DNA of 37,912 nt from Candidatus Stackebrandtia faecavium (GCA_019112895.1 DXIM01000007.1:1-37912), one strand, 5' to 3'. Numbered from the stretch's first letter, positions 1 to 8,788 are shown. A program made the numbers and translations. The notes: generated by a model not told the origin, from the letters alone.

Positions 1-2
1 GC

Positions 3-179
3 ATGAACCAGGGCGCTGTCGCGGGAGCCGGTATCGCCGGTCACCTGCACCAACATCTGGTACCGCGTTGGGGCGGCGACGCGAACTTCATGCCGACGAT
101 CGGCCGCACGCGTGTCCTTCCGGAAGTGTTGGGTAGTACACGCACGATGCTGGCCGACGCGTGGGACACGGTGGACTAA
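3..179 (+). CDS. HIT-family nucleotide hydrolase/phosphorylase, C-terminal part
   Basis: Only the last 58 codons are present; the gene begins left of the window, and the ATG at position 3 is probably internal. The fragment carries the histidine triad [10 protein letters not shown], the catalytic signature of HIT proteins that cleave dinucleotide polyphosphates or nucleotidyl adducts. In mycobacteria the HIT gene Rv2613c, an Ap4A phosphorylase, lies just upstream of pgsA, and this fragment holds the same place here, so an Ap4A-phosphorylase role is the best guess. The difference from mycobacteria is the EF-G paralogue inserted between it and pgsA. The stop codon is 10 bases from the convergent stop of that gene. 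The family is clear; the exact substrate is inferred from synteny. Confidence 0.85.
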   Translation: MNQGAVAGAGIAGHLHQHLVPRWGGDANFMPTIGRTRVLPEVLGSTRTMLADAWDTVD

Positions 180-189
180 GTCCACGGAT

Positions 190-2181
190 TCACACCTCGC
201 CGTCAGGTATAGCGGCCGGTGCGTACCGGTCGAATTCGCGGCTAAAACGGCCCGATCCGGCCGTCAAGCTGCGCAACTTCGGCGCGTATGCCATTAGCTT
301 CGCCGCGGCGAGATCGACGGTGATCGTGGTGAGCCCATCGCCGTTGTCCGTGCTGTCACGCACGTGCCCGTCCTGTGTTTTCATGTCGTCCAGGACCGGG
401 CGCGCATATTCGTTCGGCACCGTGATCGTTGCCGTGTCGATCGGGTCGAGCACGGCAATGGATGCCCCTGTCGCCGCATCGGACAGCGCGTGGCGCGCGG
501 CGAACTCGAACGGTTTGGCACCATGCGGTTCACCTTCCACCGTGATCGCTTCGACGCGTACATGCACGTCGATGATGGGGTTGGTGTCGGCTACGCCGCG
601 CGACAGTGCCGCACGCAACGCGGCCCGCATGCGATCCATGTGCGGGGAACCGTTGCCGGCGGCGTCACTGATCTTGATGCCTTCGCCGGCCATCCGTGGT
701 GCAAACACGACCGCGCATTCGATCGCGTCGACGCCGCTGCGATACGTGCCCGTGCCGTGCACGACCTCGGTGAAGGTCTCGCGCCGCGGCGATGCGGGCT
801 CGTGCATCTCGATCACGGTTCCGTGCGCTGCAGCACGCGCCACGACCGCCTCGGCATGCACCTCGCCGAGGCCCCACAGGAGCAGTTGCCCGGTGTCGGG
901 GTCTGCCTCGAGCCGGGCGCTGGGGTCTACGGCCACGTGACGCGACAGCGTGCGGCGCATGGCGGGGTCGTTCGTCACCGCGACCGGGAACTGCGGCTGA
1001 GGTACCGCCCATCCGGTGAGTTGTACGGCCGCCTCGGGATCCGAGATGGTGTCCGCCGGGCGAAGATCCGGCGAGACGATCGTGCACATGTCGCCGGCGC
1101 CGCAGTGTGACAACGGTGAGCCGGACGGCGTGCGCAGTTGTGTTATGCGTCCATCGGTGTGCGAGCCGTCGGGGCGGCTGAAACGCACCGTCGCTCCGTC
1201 GGCGATGGTGCCTGCGAACACCCTCACCAGACCCACAGTGTCGCCATCGGAGTCGACGTGTGCGCTGACGACCTGCGCGACAGCCGGTTCGTCGGGATCC
1301 ACCGACAATACGGTGGCGGGGAACCCGTCGTGCGTTACCGCAGCGGGCGGAACCCGATCTGACGGACTGCCGAAGGCTTCGCGGATTAGCTGTCCCAGCG
1401 CATCGATCCCGACGTGCGTGACCGGGTCGATCGGGATCACGGGAAACAGCTCGCCGCGTGCGATCGCCGATTCGAGGTCGCCCACCATGGCCTCGGTGTC
1501 GACCTGCTCTCCGGCCAGGTACGCATCCACCCAGGCGTCGCTGTCGCTATGCGCAAGAATCGTTTCGATCAGGCGAGTGCGTGCTTCAGCGATGCCGTCG
1601 AGATGGACCGATTCCGGTGCAGACACGCGCGGCGGTAGCCCGTGCGAATAGTCGTACACGGAGGTGCTCAGCAGACCGATGAGGCCCGCCACGGCGTTGC
1701 CGTCGTCGCCCAACAACGGCAGGTAGGCGGAGGTGACAGACGGATCGAATAGGCGTTGACATAGCGCGGCCGTCTCGTCGAAATCGGCGAACAGGCCGTC
1801 GAGTTGGGTCACGGCTACGGCCCTGGGCAGTTCGAGCGCGTCGCATTCGCGCCACCACAGCTGGGTGGCGGCGTCCATGCCGCCGGACGCGGAAACGACG
1901 AAGATCGCCGCGTCCGCGGCGTGCAGGGCGGCGCGCACGTCCCCGGCGAAATCGGGGTGCCCGGGTGGGTCCATGACGTTCCACGCGAGCCCGTCGTGAT
2001 GAGACGTGTAACACCGCAGACGCGTGGTATGCGCATCGGTGGCCGCAGTGTCGACGCCGGTCAGCGCCGCGGCTACCGATGTTTTCCCCGATTTTTCGTG
2101 GCCGATGAGCGCCACGTTCCTGATGCGTGCGGACGGGATGACCGGGCCGCAAGCGGCGGCAACGGTGTATGTGTCGGACAT
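190..2181 (-). CDS. fusA2: Elongation factor G-like protein (EF-G2 type), diverged
   Basis: About 663 residues. The start chosen is the ATG at 2181 (MSDTYTV), preceded by GAAAGAG; the frame stays open to 2352 but that extension looks non-coding. The P-loop GHEKSGKT is at residues 27-34 and the G3 motif is DPPG (in DPPGHPDF). Later parts follow the EF-G layout of domains II-V. It resembles the actinobacterial EF-G2/FusA2 paralogues rather than housekeeping FusA. Several key elements are altered: only about 36 residues separate the P-loop from G3, leaving no recognisable switch I (the RGIT-type segment); the G4 motif NKxD reads TQLD; and the glycine-rich domain IV loop (QSGGxGQYG in EF-G) is replaced by GTGTYRSG. 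GTPase activity and translocation are therefore doubtful. It may be a ribosome-associated regulator, but no function is established. It is convergent with the HIT gene and divergent from pgsA. Confidence 0.85.
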   Translation of the reverse strand: MSDTYTVAAACGPVIPSARIRNVALIGHEKSGKTSVAAALTGVDTAATDAHTTRLRCYTSHHDGLAWNVMDPPGHPDFAGDVRAALHAADAAIFVVSASGGMDAATQLWWRECDALELPRAVAVTQLDGLFADFDETAALCQRLFDPSVTSAYLPLLGDDGNAVAGLIGLLSTSVYDYSHGLPPRVSAPESVHLDGIAEARTRLIETILAHSDSDAWVDAYLAGEQVDTEAMVGDLESAIARGELFPVIPIDPVTHVGIDALGQLIREAFGSPSDRVPPAAVTHDGFPATVLSVDPDEPAVAQVVSAHVDSDGDTVGLVRVFAGTIADGATVRFSRPDGSHTDGRITQLRTPSGSPLSHCGAGDMCTIVSPDLRPADTISDPEAAVQLTGWAVPQPQFPVAVTNDPAMRRTLSRHVAVDPSARLEADPDTGQLLLWGLGEVHAEAVVARAAAHGTVIEMHEPASPRRETFTEVVHGTGTYRSGVDAIECAVVFAPRMAGEGIKISDAAGNGSPHMDRMRAALRAALSRGVADTNPIIDVHVRVEAITVEGEPHGAKPFEFAARHALSDAATGASIAVLDPIDTATITVPNEYARPVLDDMKTQDGHVRDSTDNGDGLTTITVDLAAAKLMAYAPKLRSLTAGSGRFSREFDRYAPAAIPDGEV

Positions 2182-2353
2182 TCGAGCTCTTTCGCTGGGT
2201 TTTCTTGATGCGATCACATCGCGATGGGTGATCAGCACGCAGGTATGACCGAAGTTTCGGACGGTGTGGCTGTCGATTGGGCATGATGCATCAACCGATA
2301 TCGTGGGGACGCGGGTGTGGGTCGCTATTTGGGCGAGGCCCACTCCTGACATC

Positions 2354-2359
2354 TAATAT
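2354..2359 (+). promoter_or_regulatory. Possible -10 box for the pgsA operon
   Basis: TAATAT stands out in G+C-rich sequence 13 bases before the first plausible pgsA ATG. TTGGGC at 2329-2334 would be a weak -35 with 19-base spacing. If used, transcription would start only a few bases before the start codon. The call is based on motif resemblance alone. Confidence 0.35.
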
Positions 2360-2372
2360 CGACTTCGTCCGC

Positions 2373-3002
2373 ATGATGGGTGAGATGGCTAAGTTCCTCA
2401 GCGTCGCAGGCCGGGCCACAGTAGCCAAGTTCTTGGATCCGATCGGTGCCTGGCTGTTTCGCATCGGCATTTCACCCAACGCCGTGACGGTGCTCGGTAC
2501 CGGTGCGATCGTCGCGGGGTCCGTGGTTTTCGTGGCGCGCGGGCAGTTGCTGATTGGGCTCATCGTCATCACACTGGCCGCTTTCACCGACCTGATCGAC
2601 GGGGCCATGGCCCGGGCACGAGGGTACGCGAGCCGGTTCGGAGCCCTCCTTGACTCGACAATGGATCGGATTGCGGATGGTGCGGTGTTCGCCGCCACGG
2701 CCTATTGGCTCGCCATCAGCGGCGCGACGACGACGGCGGCGGCCGCTTTGGCATGTCTCGTGTTTGCCCAGGTCATTTCGTATATAAAGTCGCGCGCCGA
2801 AAGTCTCGGCGCCAGGTGCGACGTCGGGCTGGCGGAACGTGCCGAACGGCTCATCGTGCTCGGCGTCGGTGGCCTCCTGGAGATCTTCCACGTGCCCTAC
2901 GGGCTCGCGGCCGCGATATGGGTACTGGCGGTCGTATCCCTGTTCACGATCGGGCAGCGGATGTGGCACGTGCGGCAACAATTGACGGATGGGGCCACAT
3001 GA
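2373..3002 (+). CDS. pgsA: Phosphatidylinositol phosphate synthase (CDP-alcohol phosphatidyltransferase)
   Basis: Integral membrane enzyme that joins CDP-diacylglycerol and inositol 1-phosphate, the entry step to phosphatidylinositol and PIMs in actinobacteria. The full CDP-alcohol phosphotransferase signature is visible in the segment from DLIDGAMARA to ALLDSTMDR, fitting D-x2-DG-x2-AR-x8-G-x3-D-x3-D, followed by several hydrophobic segments. The assignment to the inositol-phosphate type rather than glycerophosphate rests on the patA and pimA genes behind it. The frame is open from 2277, but the family N-terminus begins near MAKFLSVAG. I use the ATG at 2373; ATGs at 2376 and 2385 are possible. 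No clear ribosome site precedes them, while TAATAT at 2354-2359 could be a -10 box giving a very short leader. The stop overlaps the patA start as ATGA. Confidence 0.9.
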   Translation: MMGEMAKFLSVAGRATVAKFLDPIGAWLFRIGISPNAVTVLGTGAIVAGSVVFVARGQLLIGLIVITLAAFTDLIDGAMARARGYASRFGALLDSTMDRIADGAVFAATAYWLAISGATTTAAAALACLVFAQVISYIKSRAESLGARCDVGLAERAERLIVLGVGGLLEIFHVPYGLAAAIWVLAVVSLFTIGQRMWHVRQQLTDGAT

Positions 3003-3895
3003 AAGACTCGCTCACCGAGTTCGGATACATATTGGGCTGGCGGGTTACACGTCTGATGCCCGAACAGTTGGCGGCAGCGGTTTTCCGTGCCGGTGCCGAC
3101 AAGGCATACGCATCGAACGGCCGAGGAGTTCAGCAACTGCGCCGAAACCTGCGCCGGGTCGTTGGCCCCACACCAAGCCCGGACGAGCTCGACGCGCTGA
3201 CGAAGGACGCGATGCGGTCGTATGCGCGCTACTGGCTCGAGGCGTTTCGGCTGCCATCGTATTCGACCCGTCAACTGCGAGACCGGTTCAGGTTCGACCA
3301 CTGGGACGTGTTGGCGCGTAACCGTGAACAGGGCTCGGGGACGATCATCGCGCTGGCACATTCCGGAAACTGGGACCTTGCGGGTGCCGCAGCAGGCGTG
3401 CGGGGTTGGCCGGTCGTGACGGTGGCGGAACGGCTCAAACCCGAAGGTGTCTACCAGAAGTTTTTGAAGTTTCGTCGCGGTCTCGGAATGGAGATCCTTC
3501 CGTACGGAGGCGGCGAAGGCGAAACAATGGCCGTATTGGAGCAGCGTCTGCGCGACCGGTCCGTGGTCCCTTTGCTTGCCGACCGGGACATGTCGGGTAA
3601 AGGCGTGGAAGCGAAGTTCTTTGGAGAGAAGATCACGATGCCGGCCGGGCCCGCGATGCTCGCGATCCGCACCAGAAGTCCACTATATACGCTTGTTCTG
3701 CATAACGACGGTCCGAAACACAGCGGCGGTGTTCTTGAAGGACCGATCGAGATCCCCACGGACGGCGACATGAGCACCCGTATCGCGGCCATTACACAGT
3801 CCATCGCCGACAATTTCGCGGCCAAGATTGCCCAACAGCCGCAAGACTGGCACATGCTGCAGCGACTATGGCTGTCGGATATGCCCACCGAATAG
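2999..3895 (+). CDS. patA: Phosphatidylinositol mannoside acyltransferase
   Basis: 298 residues, membrane-associated lysophospholipid-type acyltransferase. The HX4D motif is H121-S-G-N-W-D126, and a second conserved stretch is PLLADRDMSG. In M. tuberculosis, PatA (Rv2611c) moves a palmitoyl group to the mannose of PIM1/PIM2 on the inner face of the membrane. The position between pgsA and pimA fits that role rather than lipid A acylation, which shares the fold. The frame is open upstream from 2705, but the start at 2999 forms an ATGA overlap with the pgsA stop, pointing to translational coupling, and gives the usual family length. The pimA start follows 25 bases after the stop. Confidence 0.9.
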   Translation: MKDSLTEFGYILGWRVTRLMPEQLAAAVFRAGADKAYASNGRGVQQLRRNLRRVVGPTPSPDELDALTKDAMRSYARYWLEAFRLPSYSTRQLRDRFRFDHWDVLARNREQGSGTIIALAHSGNWDLAGAAAGVRGWPVVTVAERLKPEGVYQKFLKFRRGLGMEILPYGGGEGETMAVLEQRLRDRSVVPLLADRDMSGKGVEAKFFGEKITMPAGPAMLAIRTRSPLYTLVLHNDGPKHSGGVLEGPIEIPTDGDMSTRIAAITQSIADNFAAKIAQQPQDWHMLQRLWLSDMPTE

Positions 3896-3920
3896 CGAAA
3901 TCCGCAAAGGATGGAGTCCC

Positions 3921-5096
3921 ATGAGAATCGGTATGGTGTGCCCGTACTCGTTCGCGGTTCCCGGCGGGGTTCAAGGACACGTAAAAGACCTCAGCGACAA
4001 ACTCCTGGCATTGGGTCACGACGTCAGCGTGCTGGCACCAGCCGGACCCGACGATGACCTACCCGAACACGTTGTGGCGGCGGGACGGTCGTTCCCGGTC
4101 CGGTATAACGGTTCCGTCGCCAGACTCGCGTTCGGCCCCGGCGTCGCATGGAGAGTGAGGCGCTGGCTGCAGCAGGGCGACTTCGACGTGGTGCACGTAC
4201 ACGAACCGCTGACTCCGAGCCTGTCTTTGTTGGCGTGCGTGACTTCGAATAAGCCCGTTGTGGCGACATTCCATACGGCCATCCCGCGTTCGCGCACACT
4301 CGCCGCCGGTCGCGGGATGGCGCAGCTGGTATTGGAACGGATCACCGCCCGCATCGCGGTCTCCTCCCTGGCCAGGAGGGTGCAAGTGGAGCATCTGGGC
4401 GGCGGCGCCGTCGAGATCCCCAACGGCGTAGCGGTACAGCAGTACGCGATGGGGCCGACGCTGCCGCGTCCCGCGAAAGGACAGATCCTGGGGTTCGTCG
4501 GGCGTTTCGACGAGCCCCGCAAAGGCTTCCCAACCCTGCTGGAGGCGTTCACGCAGGTGTTGCGTACGCGCCCGGAGACGCAACTGTGGGTGCTGGGCCC
4601 CGGAGACGAAGCTGCGGCTATAGCTGATGTGTCCGAGACAGTTCGCGACCGTATCCGGTTTTTCGGGATGGCCGACGACAACACCAAAGCAGCCATGCTG
4701 CGCACGGTCGACGTCTACGTCGCGCCCAACACCGGTGGCGAATCGTTCGGGATGATCCTGACCGAAGCCATGGCGGCTGGCACGGCGGTGCTGGCCAGTG
4801 ATCTGGATGCATTTCGACGCGTGCTCGACGGTGGCCGGGCCGGCATCCTGTTCGGCACCGGTGATCCACAGTCCTTGGCTGACAAGACACAACTGCTGCT
4901 GTCTGACGCTGGACTGCGCGAACAATACGCCCAAAAGGGACGCAACACCGTGGACAGTTACGACTGGGACAAGATTTCCCGGCGGGTGGTCGAGGTGTAT
5001 CTTGCCGCGGTAGCCGCCGACGGTGCACCAACGGCCGTTACTCAGGCGGGCGCGCCCGTCGAGACGGCGGTTCCGTCGGCGCGCAACGTCGGATAG
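3921..5096 (+). CDS. pimA: Phosphatidylinositol alpha-mannosyltransferase
   Basis: 391-residue GT4 glycosyltransferase with GT-B fold. It moves mannose from GDP-mannose to the 2-position of the inositol of phosphatidylinositol, the first committed PIM step, at the cytoplasmic face of the membrane. Visible marks are the N-terminal glycine loop GGVQGH (residues 15-20), the HEPLTPS segment, the phosphate-binding GFVGRFDEPRKG stretch, and the EX7E-type motif ESFGMILTE (residues 274-282). The ATG at 3921 is preceded by AAAGGATGGAG; the frame runs open upstream to 3828 inside patA. The last 25 or so residues (from about AAVAADG) are low-complexity, rich in Ala, Val and Thr. It lies third in the pgsA-patA-pimA operon, which supports PimA over other GT4 enzymes. 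Confidence 0.93.
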   Translation: MRIGMVCPYSFAVPGGVQGHVKDLSDKLLALGHDVSVLAPAGPDDDLPEHVVAAGRSFPVRYNGSVARLAFGPGVAWRVRRWLQQGDFDVVHVHEPLTPSLSLLACVTSNKPVVATFHTAIPRSRTLAAGRGMAQLVLERITARIAVSSLARRVQVEHLGGGAVEIPNGVAVQQYAMGPTLPRPAKGQILGFVGRFDEPRKGFPTLLEAFTQVLRTRPETQLWVLGPGDEAAAIADVSETVRDRIRFFGMADDNTKAAMLRTVDVYVAPNTGGESFGMILTEAMAAGTAVLASDLDAFRRVLDGGRAGILFGTGDPQSLADKTQLLLSDAGLREQYAQKGRNTVDSYDWDKISRRVVEVYLAAVAADGAPTAVTQAGAPVETAVPSARNVG

Positions 5097-5127
5097 CGCG
5101 GGCCCGATTGGCGCACAGCTGGCCGTT

Positions 5128-5625
5128 ATGATCCGTGGCATGTGGTGGCTGGTGCTGGTAGTGATCGTGGCCGCCATCATGGCCACGTACTTGACCTGGA
5201 CCGCTAAACGGGTCGAACGTCTCCATGTGCGTGCGTCGAACGCCACCAGCGCGTTGTGGAGCAAGCTCGACGATCGTGCATACGCGGCCAGGGAACTGGC
5301 CGATACCGAATCGCCGCGTCTCGGCGGCTACACGCGCGCCTTGCGTGTCGCTGCGCGTTGCGCCTTGGAATCGCTTCCGGAGGAACGCGACGCCTCCGAA
5401 AACGACCTGACGACGATCCTGCGCCACCTCCCGATCCCGGTCACCGATGGCGCCATGGTGCCGCTCGTCGCGGTCAGCGAGCGGGTCGCGATCGCCAAGC
5501 AGGTACACACCGACGTCGTGCGGGACGCGATGAGCGTGCGCCGACGCTGGTTTCCGCGTGTCTTGGGTTTCACGCGTCATTTCGAGGAGCCGCGTTATCT
5601 CAACATCGACGATCCGAGGCTATGA
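5128..5625 (+). CDS. Small single-span membrane protein following pimA
   Basis: 165 residues: one N-terminal membrane span (WWLVLVVIVAAIMATYL), then a soluble, probably helical domain with the pattern RVERLHVRASNATSALW and an Arg-rich C-terminus. It matches in style the N-terminal membrane part of Rv2609c, which follows pimA in mycobacteria and there carries a Nudix domain. No Nudix box is present here. The start is either the ATG at 5128 or the one at 5140; neither has a strong ribosome site. The gap to pimA is 31 bases, so it is probably the last gene of the operon. Its stop overlaps the convergent glycosyltransferase stop by 6 bases. Function unknown; a PIM-related role is inferred only from position. 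Confidence 0.7.
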   Translation: MIRGMWWLVLVVIVAAIMATYLTWTAKRVERLHVRASNATSALWSKLDDRAYAARELADTESPRLGGYTRALRVAARCALESLPEERDASENDLTTILRHLPIPVTDGAMVPLVAVSERVAIAKQVHTDVVRDAMSVRRRWFPRVLGFTRHFEEPRYLNIDDPRL

Positions 5626-7551
5626 GGCGCGGGAGACCTTGACGGACAATCCGTTGTTGATCGTGAAGTACGGCTTGATCGCCACGGTGCCTGCCGGGTC
5701 GCCGCAGCCCGGGAACTTGTGCACCTTCTTGCGTTTGGCCAAGTCATCGAGCTTCTTGCCGACGCGTACATTCTGATCAGCGACCCGGATGCGCAAGTCC
5801 CACAGCTGTTCGTGCCCATGGTGGGCGTCGGCGAGCACCGATGTCGGGATGTGCACGCGGAACTGTGCGAAATCGCGTGTCGCTGCGAGCTCGAGGAGCT
5901 GTGCAGGGTCGTCGCGAAGCGTCAATGTCGCCGCTGTTTCCTGCATGTCCGGAACCGGACCGTAGAGCGTGCCGGCCACGACTATTGCCTCGTCGTCGAC
6001 GGAGAGGCCGTCGACTTCGGCGTAAACGCTGCGACGCCAGACGCGGAAAGCCAATTGTTTGCTGACCGCCGCCGGGATCACGATGTTGCCGTCGATGGTT
6101 TCGGGCGGTGACACGAGGGCGCGGGTGTCGATCTGGCCGGAGGGTGCCGGTATTCCGTCGACATGCATCACCCAGGTGTCTTCCCTCAACTTGGTGGTGA
6201 CGTCGGGTCCAATCGTGACTTCGCCGTGTCCGGAGTCGAGGGCGACGCTGTCGTTCTCGCTGTCGAGAGTGACGTTGCGTCCGCGCAGTTGCCGTGGCAG
6301 CGAGACGGTCACCTGCGCGAACGAGGCAGAACGGGAGACGATGTGCGGTGTTTGGGTATTGCTGACGTCGCCGCTTCCGACCGACGCCATGTCGTCACTG
6401 CTTTCCGCGCACAGCGTGGCAAACAGTTGCTCGTATTCGGCGGCTATGCGGCTGGGCAGGTAACGTTGCGCCGTGTCCTGAGCGGTCATACCCATCTTTT
6501 TACGGTTGTCGGGGTTTTCGATCAGCTGGCACAAAGCGGAGGCGAAGGCGTCGACGTTCCCAGGCGGGGTCAGCAGGCCGTCGGAGGTGTCGGTGATGAT
6601 CTCGGGTGGGCCATGGGGACACGCGGTCGCCACAACAGGCAGCCCGCACCCCATAGCCTCCACGATGGTCAACCCGAAGGATTCGACGTCAGAGGTAACT
6701 GCGGCGATCGAGCCTTTCACCCATTCGGCATCGATGGGGGTGTACGTACCCATGAGGAAGACGTTGTTGTGCAAGCCATGTGACTTGACCAGCTCGCGCA
6801 GGCGGTCCGATTCCTTACCGTGTCCATAGATGCGCAACTGCCATTCCGGGTGGGATTCGACGACCTTCGCAAAAGCCGCCAGCAACAGGTCGTAGCGCTT
6901 CACCTTCTCCAGCCGTCCCGCTGCCACGATGATCGGCGAATCTCCGGTGGCCATGGGCAGGTTCGTGACCGGAATCGCGTTGGGTATGTGGCGGACCCGC
7001 TCGGCGATGCCCGGCATCGCCCGGCGGTAATCCTGCGCATCCGCATCCGACACTGTCGTGATGGCGCCGAGCCTGCGGTAGGACTTTTTCAGAGTCGCCG
7101 CTAGGCGTCGATCGTGATGCTGAAGGAACAGGTGTTCTTGACCGACGGTGGCCGCACTGCTCGGTGCGAATTTCGACACGTACAGGTTCAGGCCCGGACG
7201 GGTACCCACGATCACGTCGGCGTCGCAGTTTTCCAGTGCTTCTCGCACGCGGGTATCGGTGAGCCTGCTGTATTGGTCGGCGCGGGGCTCGGTAGCCGGG
7301 ACGATTTTGGACGGTTTAGCAGCCAGCCTCGCGTCGGTTCCTTGCAGAGGTGGCGCGCTACTGCGTACGTCGATCAGGCAGTGGTGCGTGAGTCGTTCGT
7401 CGAGCGTGAATAGCGGTGTTTGTCGATGCTGGAACACCGAGATCAATGACACGTTGTGGCCCCGGTCGGCGAGGGCGACCGCGGTGTTGAGCGTGGTGCG
7501 GATCGTGCCGCCGATCGTGTACAACGAGTGCACCAAGAACGTGATTTTCAC
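5620..7551 (-). CDS. GT4 family glycosyltransferase with an extra C-terminal domain
   Basis: 643 residues. The N-terminal 380 or so residues form a GT-B glycosyltransferase: a glycine-bearing loop near the start (TIGGTIRTTLN), the donor-domain strand IIVAAGRLEKVKRYD, and the EX7E-type motif ESFGLTIVE followed by GLPVVATACPHGPPE. A further 240 or so residues look like beta-rich repeats with no motif I can name, ending in a basic segment. The GTG at 7551 (MKITFLVHS) has GGAAG nine bases upstream; an upstream TTG at 7560 has no room for a ribosome site. The gene faces the PIM operon tail to tail. Acceptor and donor are unknown; a cell-envelope polymer or glycolipid is a reasonable guess. Confidence 0.8.
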   Translation of the reverse strand: MKITFLVHSLYTIGGTIRTTLNTAVALADRGHNVSLISVFQHRQTPLFTLDERLTHHCLIDVRSSAPPLQGTDARLAAKPSKIVPATEPRADQYSRLTDTRVREALENCDADVIVGTRPGLNLYVSKFAPSSAATVGQEHLFLQHHDRRLAATLKKSYRRLGAITTVSDADAQDYRRAMPGIAERVRHIPNAIPVTNLPMATGDSPIIVAAGRLEKVKRYDLLLAAFAKVVESHPEWQLRIYGHGKESDRLRELVKSHGLHNNVFLMGTYTPIDAEWVKGSIAAVTSDVESFGLTIVEAMGCGLPVVATACPHGPPEIITDTSDGLLTPPGNVDAFASALCQLIENPDNRKKMGMTAQDTAQRYLPSRIAAEYEQLFATLCAESSDDMASVGSGDVSNTQTPHIVSRSASFAQVTVSLPRQLRGRNVTLDSENDSVALDSGHGEVTIGPDVTTKLREDTWVMHVDGIPAPSGQIDTRALVSPPETIDGNIVIPAAVSKQLAFRVWRRSVYAEVDGLSVDDEAIVVAGTLYGPVPDMQETAATLTLRDDPAQLLELAATRDFAQFRVHIPTSVLADAHHGHEQLWDLRIRVADQNVRVGKKLDDLAKRKKVHKFPGCGDPAGTVAIKPYFTINNGLSVKVSRAS

Positions 7552-7641
7552 GGATGACAACTTCCTGCAGCATTGGGTTGCCTTGAGACTATGGGGACGT
7601 TGCTGTTACGTCATAGCTGCCCCCACCACATTCGCTCCATG

Positions 7642-7669
7642 AGGCGGCAGGTGCAGCGTGCCGCCTTTT
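7642..7669 (+). terminator. Intrinsic terminator-like hairpin upstream of pdxS
   Basis: Perfect 8-bp stem AGGCGGCA / TGCCGCCT with a 9-base loop, running into TTTT on the plus strand. It lies about 75 bases before the pdxS start and just before a TAGGAT hexamer (7699-7704) that could be the pdxS -10 box. No plus-strand gene ends nearby, so it is either an insulator or part of a leader attenuator. Confidence 0.6.
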
Positions 7670-7743
7670 CCGGCTCCGCCGTGATGCTCGTCTCGCCGTA
7701 GGATCGAGGTATCGATCATCCTGATGCAGAAAGCGGAGCAAGC

Positions 7744-8640
7744 GTGACGACTCAAGGCGCGAACAAGCAAACGGCGAAAGCGAAACGAGGAGTGTTCGAC
7801 GAGCTCAAGGGCGGCGTGATCATGGACGTGGTCACCCCTGAACAAGCCAAGATCGCGGAGGATTCGGGCGCGATGGCCGTCATGGCACTCGAACGTGTGC
7901 CGTCCGATATTCGCGCCGAAGGGGGCGTGTCCCGCATGAGCGATCCCGACATGATCGACGGGATCATCGCCGCGGTGTCGATCCCCGTCATGGCCAAGGC
8001 CCGAATCGGTCATTTCGTCGAAGCACAGGTCCTGCAGGCGATCGGCGTGGACTGCATCGATGAATCCGAGGTGTTGACGCCCGCCGACGAAAGCAACCAC
8101 ATCGATAAATGGTCGTTCGAGACACCGTTTGTGTGCGGCGCGACGAACCTGGGTGAGGCCCTGCGTCGTATCGGTGAAGGCGCCGCCATGATCCGCTCCA
8201 AAGGCGAAGCCGGTACCGGCGACGTCGTCGAAGCCACCCGCCATATGCGCCAGATCCGCGGCGACATCGCCCGGCTGGGCACCTACGACAACCACGAGCT
8301 GTACGCGGCGGCAAAAAACCTGCAGGCCCCGCTCGACCTGGTTCTCGAAGTGGCAGAAACGGGAGCGCTGCCGGTACCGATGCTGACCGCCGGCGGTATC
8401 GCGACTCCGGCAGACGCCGCGATGATGATGCAGTTGGGTGCCGAAGGCGTATTCGTCGGATCCGGCATCTTCAAGTCCCAGGAACCGGCGCAACGGGCCA
8501 AAGCGATCGTGGCCGCCACGGCCTCCTACGGGGACCCGAAGGCAGTGGCTCGAGCATCGCGAGGCCTGGGCGATGCGATGTCGGGCATCAGCGTCACCAG
8601 CCTTGACGCTTCGCAACAGCTGTCGAAACGCGGCTGGTAG
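7744..8640 (+). CDS. pdxS: Pyridoxal 5'-phosphate synthase subunit PdxS
   Basis: 298 residues, full length. PdxS condenses ribose 5-phosphate, glyceraldehyde 3-phosphate and ammonia to pyridoxal 5'-phosphate, with PdxT supplying ammonia from glutamine. The TIM-barrel landmarks are present: D28 (IMDVV), Lys85 in MAKARIGH, and Lys153 in [10 protein letters not shown], the two lysines that carry covalent intermediates. The GTG start has GGAG five bases upstream. PdxT is not encoded within the window, unlike the pdxS-tesB-pdxT order of mycobacteria, so it must lie elsewhere or be absent. A hairpin follows the stop. Confidence 0.97.
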   Translation: MTTQGANKQTAKAKRGVFDELKGGVIMDVVTPEQAKIAEDSGAMAVMALERVPSDIRAEGGVSRMSDPDMIDGIIAAVSIPVMAKARIGHFVEAQVLQAIGVDCIDESEVLTPADESNHIDKWSFETPFVCGATNLGEALRRIGEGAAMIRSKGEAGTGDVVEATRHMRQIRGDIARLGTYDNHELYAAAKNLQAPLDLVLEVAETGALPVPMLTAGGIATPADAAMMMQLGAEGVFVGSGIFKSQEPAQRAKAIVAATASYGDPKAVARASRGLGDAMSGISVTSLDASQQLSKRGW

Positions 8641-8650
8641 CCACCTCGTT

Positions 8651-8684
8651 CGCAGGCGGTGCCCGACTACGGTTGCCGCCTGCG
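8651..8684 (+). terminator. Hairpin after pdxS
   Basis: Perfect 9-bp inverted repeat CGCAGGCGG / CCGCCTGCG with a 16-base loop, starting 10 bases after the pdxS stop. There is no T-run, which is common for G+C-rich actinobacterial terminators. Confidence 0.5.
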
Positions 8685-8788
8685 TACGGGGCCCGACCCG
8701 TGCCGCGAATACGCGCCGCCCAACGGATTGCTTGATACATTGCCGCAATGGGCACCGGGGGGAATGTTTCACACCCACGCGGGCGCGT

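Noticed and set aside
4059-5264. 401-residue open frame antisense to pimA
   Set aside because: A by-product of high G+C at third codon positions; the pimA motifs are intact on the plus strand.
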